From Archilochus colubris (lineage: Eukaryota > Chordata > Aves > Apodiformes > Trochilidae), in assembly GCA_023079485.1 (NCBI GenBank), contig CM041084.1, positions 15,962,609 through 16,026,608 of the forward strand: a stretch of 64,000 nucleotides of DNA. Reading direction: 5' to 3'. A program made the translations under genes and the position numbers. Of this stretch, positions 23,301 through 36,334 are shown in pieces (position 1 is the stretch's first letter; each line of letters begins with the position of its first letter). The notes under the pieces are model-generated. The model searched no databases and was not told where the DNA came from. It was given only the letters and a program-made list of their open reading frames with translations.

Positions 23301-25200
23301 CAGCTCTGGTGATACCTGTTTCCTAGCCTGGAAACATGACATTGTTTTCCTCCTTATCCATCAATGTTTGCTTTCTCTTCTATCCTGGGGTGTGACTTTA
23401 AGACTTTTGCACAAATATCTGGAAAAACCTCATAAGTTAGATGAGTGAGAACAAATTTTTGTTTCATCTCTGAAAAAGTATTTTCTAAATTTTAAGAAGA
23501 AAAGTCCATTAAAGAAGTAACAAAATATTATTTCTGTTTCTCACTGTTCTAAACGTTACATTCCTGTATTTATATTTGCACCGCCAAAGCAAATGCCAAT
23601 TCTGCTGAAGTTAATATTTGTGCACAGCTCATCTCAGAGAGAAATGTTGAAGTCATTCTTACTGAGTAATTATTAGTTTTCATCAATGAAACACAAATTA
23701 ATAAATTTTATTCTCCCATGATGAGTAGTGCAAGCTAAAGAATGAAAAGAAAATAAAGGGAATCTTGTGATATATACCTGCAGTCATTCCTATCAGAGAT
23801 TATTTTTACCTTTGCAGAGCTTTTCCACAGAACATGCAAACTAAGATGTAGTCAGATTACTCCAATGTTTGGCATTGTGTGTCTAAAATAATTATTTCTG
23901 ACCTTTCTCACCGAGATCGTTTTCTAATCTTTTGATACTAAAACACAAGGGTTGTTGAGATCAGCACTGATGTATTTGATGGACATTATTATCTATGAAT
24001 TATAGTCAAAAGGCTGTGGGGCTGTAGCTGATTAATTTTTGTTTCAGTCCTGTTACCCATGTGTCAATTTGAAGGCTAAAAAAAGTATTCAAACCGTATT
24101 TGGTGTCTGTAATTGCTTCTAGAATTGTCTATTATATGTAATTACACCAAAAATACTTCTATCCATGTATCTTGAAAATTTATACAAAATGGAAGTATGG
24201 GTTTAAAATTAAGCTAGTTGTATAAAATTACTTGCTGCAAATAATGTCTTTCTTTGGAACATTTTTATTATACTGATTTAATGCAAAGAAAATATGTGAT
24301 TATCTGGAATCACTTTTTGGATTATGAGCCATGTAACTTCAGAATTTTAAACTGAAGTTCTGTGTTGTGAAATATGTTGTAGCTTTTTGTTCTTCTGTAA
24401 AAACAGTTCAAGTCTGAAGTCCTGCAGTAAAATATGCCTCCTGAGCCCAAATTAGTTGAGTATGTCATGATAAGAAATACTCAAGACATGAGCCACATAA
24501 CCATGGGATTAAACATTAGACTGCTGCTCTATTGTTCACCAAACCACAAATTTGTAGTATAACCAAACGTAAATAACTGATCTTGTTGTTAGGAAATAGT
24601 TTGTGCATTTTAGAGGCTTGGATTGCTGATGACCTGTTATAAACTATATTATGATTAACCCGCTTCACATTTAACAAGCTCCTTCCAGTGTATGTGTAAA
24701 TATAATAAAAGGTTCAGATTGCTTGAACCGTAGGGGCACGTTGCTTTCTTATCCCCGTCCTAAACAGCACAGCTACTGTGGGGTTTTGGAAGCAGTGTGT
24801 ATTTCACCACCTCATTCAAAACTGTTTTTTATAGACAGTGTCAAAGTTTGATCCAGTCATTTTTACAAGCAGTTCTTTGTCTGCAACCAAAGGACCATTC
24901 ACTTAAATGAAGTGCTGGGATTTGCCTCCATTGCTATAAATCAGAATGTGATCTGGCTGCACCCTTGCCAGAAATGATTACTTGTGTTAAACTGAGCCAA
25001 AAGGCCTGGCTTGAATCTGGTCCACTGAGGGCCAGAAAAAGAAGCGCGGTGATTGATTGTGTTTTTCTTCAAGCTGGCTTCTGTTTGAACATGCTGGAAA
25101 GCAGGAAGCTTGAACAAGAGAGATTCTGGGTTGTTACTGATGCAGTGGGTAAAACAATGTTTCGCTAATGATATTTGTGTCAATTCCATCTCCCACCCAG
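20364..25200 (+). other. MPP7: MPP7 intron, 4.8 kb
   Basis: The intron starts GTAAGT and ends CATCTCCCACCCAG. It contains one clear CR1 fragment on the minus strand (22532-22935). A CT-rich stretch follows it (about 22950-23110) that I could not assign. The rest is AT-rich with no RNA gene or second coding gene that I could support. Confidence 0.85.
22532..22935 (-). mobile_element. CR1 LINE, 3' end fragment
   Basis: It opens AGAATCACAGAATG and GGTGGGAAGGGACCTCCAAG, the inverted CR1 end. It continues through landmarks of the ORF2 C-terminus on the minus strand, such as GTCTCCTCTAAGCCTCCTC and CTTCTCCAGACTAAACCCC. It is 5'-truncated at about 22935. It is older than the copy at 27413, with many small changes. 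Confidence 0.92.
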
Positions 25201-25281
25201 CTGGCTGAGGAGCTGCAGAGCAAGCCACTGAGCAGCGAGGTGAGGGAACTGTTGAAACTCCTCTCAAAACCCAGTCTCAAG
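25201..25281 (+). CDS. MPP7: MPP7 exon: second L27 domain, first part (27 codons)
   Basis: This 81-base phase 0-0 exon encodes LAEELQSKPLSSEVREL followed by LKLLSKPSLK. It is the start and middle helix of the C-terminal L27 domain. The leucine spacing fits an amphipathic helix of the four-helix L27 heterotetramer. The acceptor is CTCCCACCCAG and the donor is AAG|GTGAGG. The exon is noticeably richer in G and C than the intron around it, as expected for coding sequence. Relative to the mammalian protein as I remember it, changes are conservative (for example S for N, V for I). The next coding sequence, ALLSVHD, completes the domain 14.8 kb downstream. Confidence 0.94.
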
Positions 25282-27412
25282 GTGAGGATGTGTTTCATCT
25301 GCAAAGTGCTTTCTGGATGAGTGTCTGCATCTGCTTCCTCAGGCTGTGTGGGTGTTTGTCTGCTTTAACAAGTACATGTCCTTTTAAGAAGAGATGCACT
25401 GTTAATAAGAAATACCTGTTATGAAGAAACACATTTAATGTTGCTCTTCCCTTTAAATTGTTATGCTCTTACTGGTGTTTATAAAAGGAATCAAGAGGAA
25501 AGCCATCACTTATTTACAGCAGATATTCCAAAAAGTAGATACTTGATTTATTTTAATTTTTTTTTTTCTTTTGCTAACTTTCATTTAACAAATGTGCTTT
25601 TACAAAAAAGTTTTCAATTATACTATTGACGTAATTGTACCATGCATAAGTAGTGCAGCCTGGTACTTGGAACAAAATTCCTGATGGATGTTATTTTTTT
25701 TTAAATGTCATTTCAAAAACTTGAGAAAAATGCCTGGATTTCTCTGGGGTGCTTTAAGGGAACTTGATGCCTTTTATCTGACAATAGGCATTGTGTATCT
25801 GACAATAGAAGCATTGTATTACTCAGATTGGTAGGAGGTTGTCTTCTCCAATGTCCTGTTCAAAGCAGGGTCAGTGCTGGATTCAGAGCAATATCTGGAA
25901 TAACAGATCTGTCTTTTCCAATAATGTTGCATAGGCTTCATCTAAAAACTCATACATGTCTTAATTTGAGATTGACTTAAGCTTGCTGTATGTTGTTCTT
26001 TGGGGGGAAACTTTCCTGACCTAGTTTATAACTGCAGTGTTAGCTGAAGCCAGCAGAACTTCTGCTGTGCTACAGCTCTTTCCTGATGTCCATGGCACGA
26101 TGAAGGATGATTAGGATTCATATGCAGCACCATATCACTGCTTCCACAAGTTTGTTGGTGTTAAAGGACCGGTCTTTCAAGGTGATTATAACTTCACAGG
26201 TCTGGTTCACATGCCAAAAAAGGCTGCAAGGGGTTTCCAGCAGCTCTGATCAAATTAAGGTGTTTTACATCTATCTCTCTATCTATATTTTTTAGTGTTT
26301 GCGTTTTATGAGTAAAGCTTTGATAAGTTTGTGGTGTTTGTGGATTTTATCTATAGAAAAATGTTTTAAAGAAGAAATTTTTTTCTCTGAGGCAGTTATA
26401 TTTATCAGACCTGAGTTTTCCAAACTAATTTAAAGCTTTTGTCAAGTGCATTTTCTTTTGGAAGAAAATTAATTTGATACTTATAGTCTTTTAAAACTAG
26501 ATGCAATATCCAGTTACACTGAGGGGGAGTTTTTTACTTCTCTAAAATGTGGCATCCTTTATCATAATTAAACAAACTAATAATGGTTGTGGTTTATCTG
26601 ATTAAAATAGAGATCTGAAAGTAAAAAATCAAGTTGAATGCTGTATTTGATTTTTGAGCGGACCAGGAATTAGCTCTTTAAAATTCTCTCTCATTCTGAA
26701 AGGATAATACAGCAATGTGTATTTTCAGCTCTTCTCCATAATAACCACAAAGCAAATGTTTGCCAATCAGGTGAGGAGGATAACTGTTAATAAACACTAA
26801 CACTTCCAAGGTATACATACTCAGATTTAAAAGACCTGTTGAGTTGGTTGTTAAAAACCAAGAGTTTAACACGTCAAAGTTAGGATGATGGTAAATAACC
26901 AGAGCTAGATGTACATGTTGCTGTGATTGTGTTTCTTAGGGCTGTGATTAGTTAGTTGGTTTTATTAAGTTTGCAGTTAAATATGTAACTTAAAGGTACC
27001 TTGAATATACAAAACATAAAGGTACATAAAGTACATATAGGCCAGCCTGTGGCTGTAGTCTGAATGGTATTTGGACCTAGCAAGGACATGTGTGGGTGAT
27101 TTTAAATGCCAGCAGATCAGGCTTGGATCTGCCTGCTGTAGCTCTCTCTGAACACATATTAGATTTCTGAAAGTTAATTTCTGTCTTCCAATGCTGTCTG
27201 TGTTTCTTGGGTATTGTAGCAGCAGCACTCACCAACACTTCCTGCACTGCAGGACAGGCTGCACAAAGCCTGTGAGCTGGCAGCCTCTCCAGCTCTGCCC
27301 TTCTCCCACCCAGCTCTCATGGGGCAGACAAGAGCTTGATGCACCTGTACAGAACTTTCTGAGAACAGATGATGCCTTCTTCTGATGGATGTTTTGACTG
27401 TTTTTAATCCTT

Positions 27413-27886
27413 TCATAGAATCATAGAATTGGCTGGGTTGGAAGGGACCTCAGAGGTCATCGAGTCCAACCCTTGAACCACCGTCGTGGTTGCTAGACCA
27501 TGGCACTAAGTGCCACATCCAGTCTCTTTTAAAATATCTCCAGGGATGGAGAATCCACTACTTCCCTGGGCAGCCTATTCCAATGCCTGATCACCTTCTC
27601 AGTAAAGAAATTCTTTCTAATATCCAACCTAAACCTCCCCCGGCACAACTTAAGACCATGCCCTCTTGTCTTGTTGAAAGTCGTTTGGCAGAAGAGCCCA
27701 ACCCCCACCTGGCTACACCCTCCTTTCAGGGAGTTGTAGAGAGCGATGAGGTCTCCCCTGAGCCACCTCTTCCCTAGGCTGAGCAGCCCCAGCTCCCTCA
27801 GCCTCTCCTCATAGGGTCTGTGCTCGAGTCCTTTCACCAGCCTGGTTGCCCTCCTTTGGACCTGCTCCAGGACCTCAATATCCTAT
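27413..27886 (-). mobile_element. CR1 LINE, 3' end, well preserved
   Basis: It begins TCATAGAATCATAGAATTG, two copies of the inverted CR1 tip unit, then GGTTGGAAGGGACCTCAGAG. The minus strand is open from 27837 to 27529 and carries [47 protein letters not shown] and [10 protein letters not shown]. This is the end of the CR1 ORF2 protein. After SLEIF a TAA (27531-27529) interrupts the frame. Beyond it, the frame continues KRLDVALSAMV to a TAG. The inner stop is therefore a single nonsense change inside the usual end of the protein. It is the best-preserved CR1 copy here. Confidence 0.95.
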
Positions 27887-28479
27887 ATCTTTACATTTGT
27901 TCAACATAGGAGGTGGTGCTTTAAATTAATTGCATAGTAGATAATCAATGTAGTGCTACCACTGTTTCCACTGCAAGCATTTGGTGGTGTGGTATGTGTG
28001 TCATACCCTCACATGAACAAGGAAAGGAGGAAGGACAGTGTTGCTATGTGGAAGGTTTTATTCTGCATAATTCATACTGCTGGGCTGCATTTGAAGGTGA
28101 CCTCTGTGGCAGTTGGTCCTGTACCCACTCCTGGGTTTTCTGTCAGTTTCTGGAGTGACTTTAAGGATTTTTATAATTCCTGAGGTGTAACCACGAATAA
28201 CATTATTTTTAACCCTGTTTCAAACTTACTTTGATTATTTTATGAAGGAAGCATTTAGAAGATGATTTGTGATTTCAGGATTCAGGTTTTGCATTTTGAT
28301 TTTGTTGATGGATTTACATTGAAGTTATATGATTTTATAGATGTTTGAAACTTGCATAGTTCGCTGTTTTCCATCTATAAAAGAAATGTCCTTTAGCTTC
28401 CTTGTCTAATGACAGCATTAAAGTTACTTAATGTATGTTATACATACAATGTATGAAGCTTGACATAACAGTGACCATC

Positions 28480-28507
28480 TTAAGCTCCTTAAGCTTAAGG
28501 AGCTTAA
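28480..28507. repeat. Perfect 28-bp palindrome
   Basis: TTAAGCTCCTTAAG at 28480-28493 is followed directly by its exact reverse complement, CTTAAGGAGCTTAA, at 28494-28507. There is no spacer, and the symmetry stops at both ends (C opposite T). It could extrude as a cruciform or fold as a tight hairpin in RNA. No function is implied. Confidence 0.9.
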
Positions 28508-30631
28508 TTGTTCTTATATTTTCTCTGACATGAAAGCTGGAATATGTACTGGGGGTATACGTGAGGCAATTATGTTTCTGATTTAGGAAGACACTCCTGC
28601 ATGTGCTTTTGTAAAAAATGTAACTATTAGAATAAAGAAATAAATATTCTTGGCTTTAGTGTTTTATAATTGGAGAATTGTAAGAAACTTATGTTGCAGC
28701 AAATGGAATGTATGTAAAGAGGGTAGTTGAACAGAATTATTAATATAGTGACAAAAATTCTAAAAAATTATGATGTGTCAGGCAGCAACAAAATTCAGAT
28801 AGATGTCTTTATAGAGCAATTTGGCAGGTTTTATGAATCTGGAAGTGTCACTATTGTCTGAGAACACTGTTCCTTGGGGTTTGAATATATATAACTGGAA
28901 GACTAAAAATAAAGATGTTAACACAAAATATATCTAAAAGGGCATTTTAATCCTGGGTTCCTTTTTAATGAACATTTCACAGTTGAATACGCAGAATGTT
29001 TTTTTCTGTCAGTAGTGATACAAATGAGAAGGGAAGAGGGCACTAGAATTACTCTGTCAGTCATGGAGCACAACCCCAGTGACAGACTCTGTAAGAAAAA
29101 AAATATAGTAAATGTGACACATGATCAGACTAATAATGAAAGACTTTAAAGCTTCCAAATTCTTTTCCACTTTTAACAAAAAAACCCCAAAATGTCTTGA
29201 GTAGTGGGTCTCAGTTCCTTTCGCTAACAAGCTGGAAAAAGCTGTGTTCTTTTTGGGATGGTGTCATAGCACAAGTGCATGATTGTGTTTTATTTTAAAA
29301 ATTATTTGATATGTGAAAAACTAAAAAAAAAATATAACTGCAGGATTTAACATTTTAGACACTTATTTTGTAGGTGTGGCTGTAAACAAAAGACTACAAA
29401 AAGAATGAACCATCTGTTAGTCCACTGAATGTTATCCCAGTCAGACTAAGTTTGAGATCGGCTTGAGATATATTATTCAGACTTAACTTGCTCTTAACTT
29501 CATGTTTATAACAGCAGTTGAATTCCTGATCATTACATACTGAAATAAGCAGTTTACCTTTCGAAGTTAATCCCTATTAGGGTAAATTTAGTGGGTTTTA
29601 AATTCATATAAAATATGTTCTTTGTGGTCGTTGGGTAATGTGCAGAACAACAGTTATTTTAAGTGCTTATTCCACTGTGCTAAAATTATTCTGAAGGATG
29701 TTTATACCTAGAGGAAATTATGCTTTTTTAACCTCCTAAGTATGCCAATGATGGTTCTGCCTATTTCAGTGCAGTTTATCTTCTGTTTATGTGTGCTGAA
29801 AGGTTTGCCAGCTGCTAGTCTGAAACATAAACCAGTTACCTAGACAAGAGCACAAGGCAGGACTGTGAATGACTTCAGTGCATCATTTGCAGAAGAATGT
29901 TAAGTATTTGGTCCACTGTGGGCACCATAACTGTAGCTGTAGAGGCAACAAACAGTGGACATACTGAAAGTATTTTTCTTGGCTTCTTTTTCATTACTGT
30001 AGACTGAATAGAATTTTGGAAGTAATTTTAAGATAATTTGCAGAGTAAGGGAAGACTGCATTTGTGTGACTGCAAGTATTTTCAATTTAACTTATCCATG
30101 GACAACTCCAATGTGCTGTTCAGAGAAAAATAGAGATTCTTTAAGTTGTTTTCATATTTAATCCAATTGCTTTCAACTGGCAAAGGTGTATATACCAGAA
30201 AATTGTAAAGAGGATTTGTGCTTGCTGGTTTTATTTGCAGTTCATTTGAGGAGTACTTGACTTTCAGTTTTACAATTTGTATTTGTAAATATTTTCATCT
30301 AATATATACCTCCTTGGCTTTTCTTCAGAATAGAACCATGAGTTCTAATTAAAACTAGAACTGGAGATAATAAAGCCAGGGCACTTTGTTCTTCATATAA
30401 ATGTTTCCTGTATTTCATTAAATTTCTTTAAAAAAAGAAATAGTACTTTTTTTACCTTCAAGTCTACCTTTTACCTTGTCCTATTCTGTTTTTCTTGTAT
30501 TTACTGGGAAGTTTGTAAATTCTAGCCTTTATTTGGTAAACAACTGCTGATATATCATCTTCACCATCAGAGATGTTCTAGATTTGCACAGTGGCCTAAT
30601 AGACTGTTCTGATCAAAGTGTTAAAGTGTTA

Positions 30632-30675
30632 AAAAACCAAAAAAACCCAAAAAAGCCCAACAAAACCAAACATTT
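30632..30675. repeat. A/C-rich simple tract
   Basis: Irregular units of AAAAACC and AAAAAGCCC run through this stretch. Similar A/C or T/G tracts occur at 34896-34925, 36968-37002, 43685-43712, 49498-49527 and 57836-57868. This is low-complexity sequence. Confidence 0.75.
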
Positions 30676-33600
30676 TAAGTCTTTATTCAGCAGAGCCTTG
30701 TAAAGCTTCTTTGCAGTCGCTGGGAAGAATTGACAATATAATTTACTGTGCAGGAGATAGCAGATATTTTTCTGCAACAACTTTAACACACAAAGCACTG
30801 AAAGAAAATATTGAGACATAATGATATAGAAGAAAAATCTGTTTTCACTTTGGAAAGTTGATGAAGCATTTCTTGTAGTAGTTAACACCAACAAAAAAAA
30901 TCTGTGTCTTCTTTTCAACATTATCTTTGTAACTAGACTTGATGAGAATCTTCCATCATTTTTTTTATTGGAATATGCATTTTCTGCAGTGCCAGTATTT
31001 TTCACTGGAAACTGTTAGGATTTGCCTACAACTGTTCAGGTTTTGCATTTGAAAAACCCAAATGCAAGTTTCATGTCAGGTTAATATCTGAGCTGCATTT
31101 GGGCTCTGACTGCATTCCTGGTACTTGGAGGACCTTTTGGCCTTGTCACTTTAGAGACCTTTCTTCCTGAATGCACCAATGTTTTCTGTTCCTGCTTGTG
31201 TACAAGGTGACTTGTTCTCCTTTATGAAATACTCATGCTCATACATGGTAACAAAAACTGCAGTGTCTGTTCAGGAAGCACAGTATCCTGTGATTTGCAG
31301 GTATTTACTCATCATTCGTCTTTCAGGCTCAGTGGCAGGACTAGTTACAGGACTTGTAATCTTATATTAGGAGATTTTTATACACAAAGTAGTTTAACTT
31401 TACTAATGCAGTGAGCTGGAGTATGTTGTACTTCATATGTCGTCAGAAAATCTACCTACATAATCTACCTACATCCTCCTTTACAAAACTAGATGTTATT
31501 AATTTATAAATCTGCAAGAGTCTGGTTGATTTGAGATGGTATAATGTGAAATTTCAACAGTAAGAGAGAAATATTTATTTTCACCCAAAGAAATATTTGC
31601 AAATTGATGCAACAATAAGCAAGGACCAAAGCATTGATGGTTTGATAACACTGGTTGATGGGTGGCCCATAGATGAGCACTACGGCCATGAAGCTGGAGG
31701 AGAGGAGACAGTGCTGAAGAGACTTTTGTTAGCAAGTAAATGAGATCCCTCTACCCAGTGTTTCCTGCCTGTAAAATATTTTCCTTTAAACTGTTTGCCA
31801 CACAGAGAAGCTGTCCCTCATGCATTTTGGCAACCTTGTTAGAGGAAAAATAGATTTTATTCTTAACTCTTTTCAGCTTTAGACTTGGACTTCTTATTTC
31901 CATTTCTCCCTGCAGCCATAATGCTAAGGAATTTTTTACAGAAAACTTGTTTTGGGTGGTGAATGCTGGAACAATATGTTGCTGTCTTTATTTTTTGAAT
32001 GTTTGTGTTACTGGAATGTAAGTAAGTAAAAATGTAATAGCAAAATAGGTCTTTCTAAAACAGCAAGAAAAGGCTTGATTTTTCATATCTGACAGAAAGA
32101 GAAAATCAGAAAGTAGTTGTGGCAGACTCTTAATGTGGTAGAGGCCGACAGAGCATACATAGAACAATGTACAGTGTATCATAAGCATAGATATATCCTT
32201 TCATCTCCTTAATATCATTTAAGTAACAACCACCATGTTACCCTGGAAATGCTTTCATGGCCATCTCATGATAACTCAGTTGATGTCCAACAGACAGCTT
32301 GTCTGTCAATCTTTTTAGACATATGGCTATAAGAATGCTCACTAGCAGCCAATATATAATAAACAGAACTGAAGCCAGGCAGGTTGGCAGCAGAAAATAA
32401 AAGATTTGAAAAGTAAGTTGAAGAAACTCTTTGGTTATATATACAGACTTTACCCACATGAAAGAACCAACTCTAACCCATGTAGGAATGTTGAATTGTA
32501 TACATGTAACTGTAGCATTCACACACAGTTCATGGAAGTTGGCCATGTTACTAAAGCTGCTAATTTAGGAAGAGAATAAAAACACTGTGGATCAAATCAC
32601 ATCTCATTCAGGTAACAGTTCTGTTCAGTGAAAGTGGAGAAACTGCACAATATGAAGCAAAGAGTGCCTTTTTCTGTTCTCCTCTTCCTATGCTGCTTTT
32701 TCCTTCAGCAGTGCCTTTCCCTTGTGTTTGCCAGATCATATTCTGTATAAGCTCTTCATTCACTTACTCAACAGTCTTCTTTTTTCTAGTTCATTAATGA
32801 ATCTTCAGTAGTGGTCTAGTATGGTCTTGTAATAATTTTTTCCCTTTCTGCTTATTCCTGGGTTTTTTAGTCAGTGACAAGATTCATGCAACTTGTAAGT
32901 ATAAGTATCTTTCTGACTACAACTCTATCATGAATATTTTGGAGAAATGTAAATTTTTTCTTATACATGCTATTTTGCTAGCTTTTTAAAAAGAATGTTC
33001 CTACTTAAGAGACAGGATTTATTCTGTTGCTCTGCATCTATCTAAATATTTTATAATTAATTATAACCTTATTAACTACTTATAGACTATTTATATGTAA
33101 TGGTGATGATAATACTCACTGCAGCTTTACAGTTCAGAACAATGATGGAATTTACAGCAATTGATATATAGAAATACTAGGCTTAGTGTTCAATATGGGA
33201 AAATTCCAAAGCAAGCAAAAGTAACTACTTGAAAAATTAAACTGGTTCAATATTTTTAGTTAGGTAGTAGTATTCTAGTAGTATTCTGTAGCTGAATTTT
33301 ACTTTCTTATCATAGAAAAATATATATTATCACTTTCTGGAGGTATTAAGTATATCTGGATTCTTTTAACCTCACAGGTCAGTAGATGTTTCAGTTGGGT
33401 TTTTTTTTCTTTTTCTTTTTAACACTCTAGACATGCTGTTGTCAAATAAAGGAAGGGTCACTTCTAAAAAATAATTTTTTCAGAAGGGGCAGTGGCAACC
33501 TCAGCTTTTACTTTAGTTTATATTTTTACTTAACTTTTCAAAAGGGACAGAGGGAGCATCTTTAGGTGATTTTCAACCTGCATGCTACTGCTGCAGGCAC

Positions 33601-36184
33601 TTAATTTTGTCAGTATGCTGCCAGTTCTTCAAAAAAAAAGAAATTGATCAAGGATTGGCAAGGTATTGGAGGGAAGAGTGCTCCTGTCTTGGCATTTTTC
33701 ACTCTGAAAACTATCTATTGTGCTCTTGGAAGTGACTGAAAGAGGGCTTTAGGCTTCAAGAAGACTTTAGCTACACTAATCATCTTGCAAATGTAAAAGA
33801 GACCTTGTTTAGATTCTTCACTCCTGATTTAAAATGAGAGCTTATTCTGCCATCATCCACAACTGAGGAAAAACATAGGGATGTCATCTGGAAGTATATT
33901 GACACCTTTACCAGATGACACAGATGGGCTGTGTGTTTCTGTGAATGCTGAGAACAGTTTCATTTTGGAAGTGTCTTCAGGGCCTGTGAAAAATGAGCCA
34001 GAGGAAGTGGGAGTCTGAAGATGCAGAAAGTTCACTTTTCTGTTGGCTACTGCTGTCTGGCTACCAGCTGCAGGTAAAGCCATCAGTTCAGACTGGTGAA
34101 TCTGAAATCAACAAACTGTGCTTTCAGGCAAGGAAATTACAGTTTTGTGAAAAGAAGATCATGTAGGCATGAATAAAGTCCACCCTAGTAAAGAGGAAAA
34201 CATCCGTGTTTTATGTTGATCCAATTGAGATGTTGCTATGCTAAGAACATTAATATATGGGAGATACTGAGAACCCAGAAAACACACATATACCTTATGT
34301 GTTTTAAATATTTTGAATCACTTCTGTGGCCCAGCTGCAAAGTCTAATTGGAAGAGAAAGGGATTTAGTTGCCAACTGGACAGGCTTGAATTAGAGGCAA
34401 ACTCGTGTTTAAAGTGTAGATAGGACAGTTGAAAGCATAGAATGTTTTTTCTCTTTTATGTGTACATAGCTGCTGTCTTCTCACACAGTATATCCTTTCC
34501 AGGGATTTATAGAGAATACATAGGAAAAACATACTATCCAAAGGATGTAAATAAGTAACTTAACTCTGATTTTTTTTCCTCATAAACTACTACACTCATT
34601 GGTTTCCTGATTGCAAACAGAAAATTGTGCTTAATTAATAGGCCTTATTTTGTTTTTCTTACCCTCACCATCAAAGGTTTTTTGCTTATGTTGATTGAAT
34701 ACTCTAAATGATTTTCAGTTAATTGATTTCTTTAACATAATGTACTGTGTGTATTTAACTTGGAAATTGTGTTCAAAACAGAAAATCTCAGATTTCTGCA
34801 AGAAACTGATTAGATTGTTGCACCATCAGGAGGATTAATACTACTTCTCTGCTTGATATGAGGTTGCTGTAGCTTGTGTACTCACTGATTCTACTGCAAA
34901 AAAAAACCCCCAAAACAACAACTTAAACAATCAGTTCACTGTTATACCAGCAGCCATCCTCTGATTGCTTCAGCCGCACAACTGACTTCCTCCTGCATTT
35001 AGCCAAGCTAGGCCATTGAGCTAATGTGGTTGTTCTTACCTGAACTACTTGTTCTCCACTGGTCTCCTGTTACCTTGTTAATCCTTACTTAGGGTCATAC
35101 ATACTCCCTTAGCAAGCAGTGTTGGTGATTAGGAGACTTCCATGCACTGTTTTACCACCTATTTGCTGGAGAATGGAATTAACAGGATGGAATTCATCAG
35201 AACTTCAATGTAAAATCTAACTTACGTGCTCAAGATAGTGGGCTTAACAACTAGTTCTCCTGTAGAAGAAGAAAGGATGTTTTCTCCCCACCCACTCCTA
35301 AATTCTTACCTCCCTTTCCCCTGTTAATTCTGTGCTGCTTACCAGATTTCTTAAATCCATAGCTTGATTCTGAAACCTTATGTTCATATCCCTTTCTTCT
35401 CCAAGCTGTTCTCAGGTTTCTGTGCCTAGGGCCTGTATGCCATCACCATTATGCTTCAGCTTTCTCCTGGTTTTATGAAAATTCTGAATTCTTGTCCATG
35501 TTTGCCCATTGCTACTTCTATGCTGCTCCTTCTATTCTGATGCTCCTGACTGTCTTTCCCTCAGTGAGTTCAGTCTCCTCTCAGCTCTTTGGCCTTTCTG
35601 TCTTTGGTAGCTGTCACTGGATGGCTTCACTTGATTTTAACTTTTTGCAAGTTACTCACAAATCAGTCTTTTCAGTCTTGAATAATTTTCTCTACCAACA
35701 TTTTCACCTTGTCCTTTTGTATTTCTTCTGTAACCTCATCGCAAAGGAAAACATCATATGGCTGAAGCTCTCTGGAGGGTGAGCTCAGGGCTGTGTTGCT
35801 GTGCTTGTTGATGGAGTGACTTTTCTCCTCCCGTGTATCTTCTCTGATCCAGCCTCAGTGATACTGTCCCTGTAGGAAATCAAAGAGGTGGGAAAATGTC
35901 TGTGTCTCACCTGATGGGAATTTAAGCTGAACTGCCAGAAAAGGTGACCTGTGCTAATGATCCAAGCTGTGGACTGAGACAGGAAAGCCACCAGCCAGTT
36001 TGGGCCACTTTGCTGACTGGTGCCAGGGCAGTAATCTGATCCACAGGCAAGGGCTGGTAATGATCCATAGCTGGGCTGGTAGTGTGGCAGCAGCTCTTGG
36101 CTTTCATAAAGGCTGCATTGAGTGCTTACAAATTTTGTGTCCATAATCTTTACTACTAATTATTTAATTTTCTAATGTATTTTC

Positions 36185-36208
36185 TTCAAGTACTGAAAAG
36201 TACTTGAA
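36185..36208. repeat. Short inverted repeat (10-bp arms, 4-base loop)
   Basis: TTCAAGTACT (36185-36194) and AGTACTTGAA (36199-36208) are exact inverses around GAAA. There is no T run or other sign that it is a terminator; it is a plain hairpin in an intron. Confidence 0.8.
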
Positions 36209-36317
36209 AAGGCTTTGGTTTCTTTGTCCATTCTATCTTCTTTATTTAATTTACTCTGTTGTAAAATGTTTCCCTGGGCTACCAAATGCAAAACATTTCT
36301 GAAAAGTAAAACTTAGA

Positions 36318-36334
36318 TTTTTTTTTTTTTTTTT
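36318..36334. repeat. 17-T homopolymer
   Basis: It is a plain T run within intron sequence, not next to a recognised retroposon. Confidence 0.85.

Noticed and set aside
27529..27837. 102-codon minus-strand frame with a clear protein family
   Set aside because: It is the end of CR1 ORF2, so it is recorded as a mobile element and not as a host gene.
30613..31005. 130-codon minus-strand frame, the longest in the window
   Set aside because: Its end is an A/C simple tract read backwards (GFFGFFWFF), and the rest has no recognisable domain.
32238..32546. Minus-strand frame with membrane-like segments
   Set aside because: Hydrophobic text is expected from T-rich codons; there is no receptor motif and no related exon nearby.
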